Shown: in pieces, positions 3,991 through 6,066 of the stretch
Position numbering within the stretch: position 1 is the stretch's first letter
Layout of the letters: every line of letters begins with the position of its first letter
DNA from: Actinomycetota bacterium
GTDB taxonomy: Bacteria; Actinomycetota; Actinomycetes; Streptosporangiales; Streptosporangiaceae
DNA: 6,066 nucleotides
NCBI GenBank assembly: GCA_003161205.1
Contig: PMOU01000103.1
Span: forward strand, 1 to 6,066
Direction of reading: 5' to 3'
Translations under genes and position numbers: made by a program
Notes under the pieces: model-generated
Database searches by the model: none
The model's input: the letters and a program-made list of their open reading frames with translations, nothing else
Told to the model about the DNA's origin: nothing

Positions 3991-5115
3991 TCAGCCGCCG
4001 ATTCGGGCGGCCACGTAGTCGATGCAGGCGGTGAGGGCTTCGACGTCCGCCGGATCGACCGCGGGAAACATGCCGATTCTCAGCTGATTGCGGCCTAGCT
4101 TGCGATAGGACTCCGTATCGACGATTCCGTTCGCCCGCAGGGACGCCGCGATGCCGTCAGCGGACACCCCGCTGGCGATGTCAATCGTCCCGACAACCTG
4201 CGAGCGCTGCGCGGGGTCGGCGACGAACGGGTCAGCGTAGGCCGCCTTTTCCGCCCACGTATACAGTATGTCAGCCGATCGCGCGGTGCGGGCCGTGGTC
4301 CACGCCAGCCCGCCCTGGCTGAGCATCCACTCGATCTGCTCGGCGAGCAGGAACAAGGTCGCGACCGCGGGGGTGTTGTACGTCTGGTCGCTGGCCGCGT
4401 TTTCCAGCGCGATCCGCAGCGACAGGAAGTCGGGTATGTAACGCCCGGCCGCGGCGATCTCGTGCACCCGGTCAACGGCGGCCGGAGACAGCAGGGCGAT
4501 CCAGAGGCCGCCGTCAGAGCCGAGGCCCTTCTGCGGGGCGAAATAATAGACGTCGAACTCCTGCGCCCGCACCGGAAGGCCGCCCGCGGCGCTGGTGGCG
4601 TCGACCAGGACCAGCGATCCTGGATCGGCGCCGGGCGGGCGGTGCACCGGCATCGCCACGCCGGTCGAGGTCTCGTTGTGGGTGAGCGCGTAGGCATCGG
4701 CGCCCGGCTCCGGCCACGGGGCCGGATGCGTGCCGGCCGCGGACGCCACGACGGTCGGTGCCGATAGCCAGGGGGCGCGGCCGGCCAGCGCCGCGAACCG
4801 CGCCGAGAACTCGCCGAAGCTCAGGTGCTGGGAGTGCTCGCGGATCAGCCCGAACGTGGCCATCTCCCAGAACGCGCTGGTGCCGCCGTTGCCGAGCACG
4901 ACCGTGTAGTCGGCCGGCAAGTGAAACAGCTCGGCCAGCCCGCCCCGGATCCTGCGCACCAGCGACCGGACCGGCGGCTGGCGGTGCGAGGTGCCGAGGT
5001 AGGTCGCTCCCGAGCCCGCGAGGGCGGCCAGCTGCTCCGGGCGGATCTTGGCCGGCCCGCTGCCGAACCTGCCGTCCTTGGGCTTCAGCTCGGCCGGAAT
5101 CACGAGAGTGCTCAT
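3991..5115 (-). CDS. serC: phosphoserine aminotransferase
   Basis: PLP-dependent cytosolic enzyme that converts 3-phosphohydroxypyruvate plus glutamate to 3-phosphoserine and 2-oxoglutarate, the second step of serine synthesis. SerC can also act on the 4-phosphoerythronate-derived intermediate in PLP synthesis in organisms using that route. At 374 residues it is full-length for the actinobacterial SerC subgroup. Visible landmarks, in order: N-terminal FGSGPAKI (residues 17-24), substrate strand TSHRQPPV (42-49), cofactor-phosphate loop GNGGTS (75-80), HNETSTG (146-152), VDATSAAGG with cofactor-binding Asp172, PLP Schiff-base Lys196 in APQKGLGSDGG, TYNTPAV (245-251) and the C-terminal NQLRIGMFPAV (343-353) with a likely carboxylate-binding Arg346. 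The ATG at 5115 starts 9 nt after the stop of the citrate synthase gene, indicating co-transcription. A TANNNT box 6 nt before the ATG suggests an additional leaderless transcript. No strong Shine-Dalgarno site is present. Confidence 0.95.
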   Translation of the reverse strand: MSTLVIPAELKPKDGRFGSGPAKIRPEQLAALAGSGATYLGTSHRQPPVRSLVRRIRGGLAELFHLPADYTVVLGNGGTSAFWEMATFGLIREHSQHLSFGEFSARFAALAGRAPWLSAPTVVASAAGTHPAPWPEPGADAYALTHNETSTGVAMPVHRPPGADPGSLVLVDATSAAGGLPVRAQEFDVYYFAPQKGLGSDGGLWIALLSPAAVDRVHEIAAAGRYIPDFLSLRIALENAASDQTYNTPAVATLFLLAEQIEWMLSQGGLAWTTARTARSADILYTWAEKAAYADPFVADPAQRSQVVGTIDIASGVSADGIAASLRANGIVDTESYRKLGRNQLRIGMFPAVDPADVEALTACIDYVAARIGG

Positions 5116-5121
5116 TCTCGC

Positions 5122-5127
5122 AGCTTA
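5122..5127 (-). promoter_or_regulatory. -10 box for a possible leaderless serC mRNA
   Basis: Minus-strand TAAGCT (TANNNT) is followed by exactly 6 nt (GCGAGA) and then the serC ATG. The TAA of this box is also the stop codon of the upstream citrate synthase gene. A convincing Shine-Dalgarno site is lacking. A match near a stop codon can occur by chance because stops supply TA, and no clear -35 is seen. Confidence 0.35.
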
Positions 5128-6066
5128 CCGGGGGGTTGGCAGCGCTTGCCTAGGGGCGCGCCGGGGGCCTAAGACCTGCCGGTCCAGCACCTCGGCCGCG
5201 CCAGGCACCTCGGTAACGGGCCGCGTGGCAGGTCCGGTGTAACGGGCGGATGGCCGGACCAGCCGGCCGGTCCGCTTCTGCTCCAGAATATGAGCCGCCC
5301 AGCCCGCGGTCCGGGCACAGGTGAACATCGAGGTGAACATGTGCGCCGGGACTTCCGCGAAGTCGAGCACGATGGCCGCCCAGAACTCGACGTTGGTCTC
5401 GAGGACCCGGTCGGGACGGCGGGCCCGGAGCTCGGCCAGGGCCGCGGTCTCCAGGGCCAGCGCGACCTCATACCGCGGCGCGCCGAGCTCTTTGGCCGTG
5501 CGGCGGAGTACCCGGGCCCGCGGGTCCTCGGCCCGGTACACCCGGTGGCCGAAGCCCATCAGCCGGTCGCCCCGGTCCAGGACCGAGGTCACGTACTTCC
5601 CGGCGTCCCCGGTCCGCTCGACCTGCTCGATCATGTCCAGCACCCGGGCGGGCGCGCCGCCGTGCAGTGGTCCCGACATGGCGCCGACGGCGCCGGACAG
5701 GGCCGCGGCCACATCGGCGCCGGTCGAGGCGATGACGCGGGCAGTGAAGGTGGAGGCGTTCAGGCCGTGTTCGGCCGCCGACGTCCAGTACGCGTCGACC
5801 GCCCGCACGTGCCGCGGATCGGGGTCGCCGCGCCAGCGGATCATGAACCGCTCGGTGATCGTCTCCGCTTCGTCCACCCGGCGCTGCGGCACCATCGGCA
5901 AGCCGGGTCCGCGGGCGGCCTGGGCCACAAACGACAGGGCCATCACCGAGGCCCGGGCGAGATCATCGCGGGCCTGCTCATCGCTGATGTCGAGGAGCTG
6001 CCGCAGTCCCCAGGCGGGCGCGAGCATGGCCAGAGCGCTTTGCACGTCGACCCGGATGTCGCCGGA
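5125..6066 (-). CDS. citA: citrate synthase (CitA-type), N-terminus outside window
   Basis: Cytosolic enzyme condensing acetyl-CoA and oxaloacetate to citrate, the entry step of the TCA cycle. 313 residues are visible and the frame stays open to the last base (reading SGDIRVDVQSALAML), so about 60 N-terminal residues of a typical 370 are missing by truncation of the window, not by mutation. Citrate synthase landmarks, in order of the visible fragment: HGLNAST with a substrate-binding His (about residue 100), GPLHGGA with catalytic His135, MGFGHRVYR with catalytic His174, and ETNVEFWAA around residue 227, where the usual catalytic Asp of the NVDF motif is Glu. This is followed by MFTCARTAGWAAHILEQ and RPSARYTGP with a substrate Arg. 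These features fit the actinobacterial citrate synthase 2/CitA group, not the main hexameric GltA. The C-terminal 25 or so residues are a variable Pro/Arg-rich tail. It is the upstream partner of serC (9-nt gap). Relatedness to methylcitrate synthases means propionyl-CoA use cannot be ruled out. Confidence 0.92.
   Translation of the reverse strand, partial: SGDIRVDVQSALAMLAPAWGLRQLLDISDEQARDDLARASVMALSFVAQAARGPGLPMVPQRRVDEAETITERFMIRWRGDPDPRHVRAVDAYWTSAAEHGLNASTFTARVIASTGADVAAALSGAVGAMSGPLHGGAPARVLDMIEQVERTGDAGKYVTSVLDRGDRLMGFGHRVYRAEDPRARVLRRTAKELGAPRYEVALALETAALAELRARRPDRVLETNVEFWAAIVLDFAEVPAHMFTSMFTCARTAGWAAHILEQKRTGRLVRPSARYTGPATRPVTEVPGAAEVLDRQVLGPRRAPRQALPTPR

Noticed and set aside
5125..6066. 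Citrate synthase as a truncated pseudogene
   Set aside because: The frame stays open to the last base of the window with family-like sequence (GDIRVDVQSALAML), so the missing N-terminus is a window-edge effect.
1..6066. Mobile elements, CRISPR arrays, tRNA or rRNA genes, phage or defence modules
   Set aside because: No transposase or integrase, no regularly spaced repeats, no tRNA cloverleaf and no defence domain were seen. All strong frames belong to core or lineage-typical actinobacterial families.

Overview
The window is a piece of a very GC-rich chromosome, and both the gene families and their order point to an actinobacterium. The evidence is a GroEL2-type chaperonin with a DMDF C-terminus, a cold-shock protein with an actinobacterial C-terminal extension, the actinobacteria-associated families DUF3027 and DUF2530, and a CitA-type citrate synthase next to an actinobacterial-type SerC. 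The genus cannot be fixed from the sequence. No mobile element, tRNA, rRNA or CRISPR array is visible, and everything recognisable looks like vertically inherited core genome.

Layout. 1-477 (+) is the 3' end of groEL, followed by a strong hairpin (499-532) that probably ends its transcription. 533-875 is a gene-free stretch of about 340 bases holding a perfect 13-bp inverted repeat and an adjoining stem closed by a GTGA tetraloop. It leads into a cold-shock-domain gene (876-1265, +) and a DUF3027 gene (1412-2263, +). A small two-helix membrane protein of the DUF2530 family (2188-2526, -) converges on DUF3027 and overlaps its 3' end. It is transcribed divergently from a MarR-type regulator gene (2669-3511, +). 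The regulator's reading frame has no stop where the domain ends and runs about 380 bases antisense into thpR, the RNA 2',3'-cyclic phosphodiesterase gene (3132-3722, -). Upstream of thpR on the minus strand, serC (3991-5115, -) and a citrate synthase (5125-6066, -, cut by the window edge) are 9 nt apart and form a probable operon, closed by a hairpin at 3946-3980.

How the genes relate. The left part carries protein- and RNA-stress functions (chaperonin, cold-shock RNA chaperone). The right part is central metabolism: citrate synthase condenses acetyl-CoA with oxaloacetate, and SerC makes phosphoserine for serine synthesis and can also serve pyridoxal phosphate synthesis. The middle holds lineage-specific genes of unknown function and a regulator. 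From memory, a similar set (cspB, a DUF3027-like gene, a DUF2530 gene, a MarR gene, serC and citA) lies in Mycobacterium tuberculosis between about Rv0871 and Rv0889c, which suggests old synteny rather than a new island.

I found no convincing new multi-gene system. The points most worth a second look are the structured region before the cold-shock gene, the overlapping 3' ends (especially marR over thpR), and two starts (serC and DUF2530) that carry a TANNNT box exactly 6 nt before the start codon, as expected for leaderless mRNAs.
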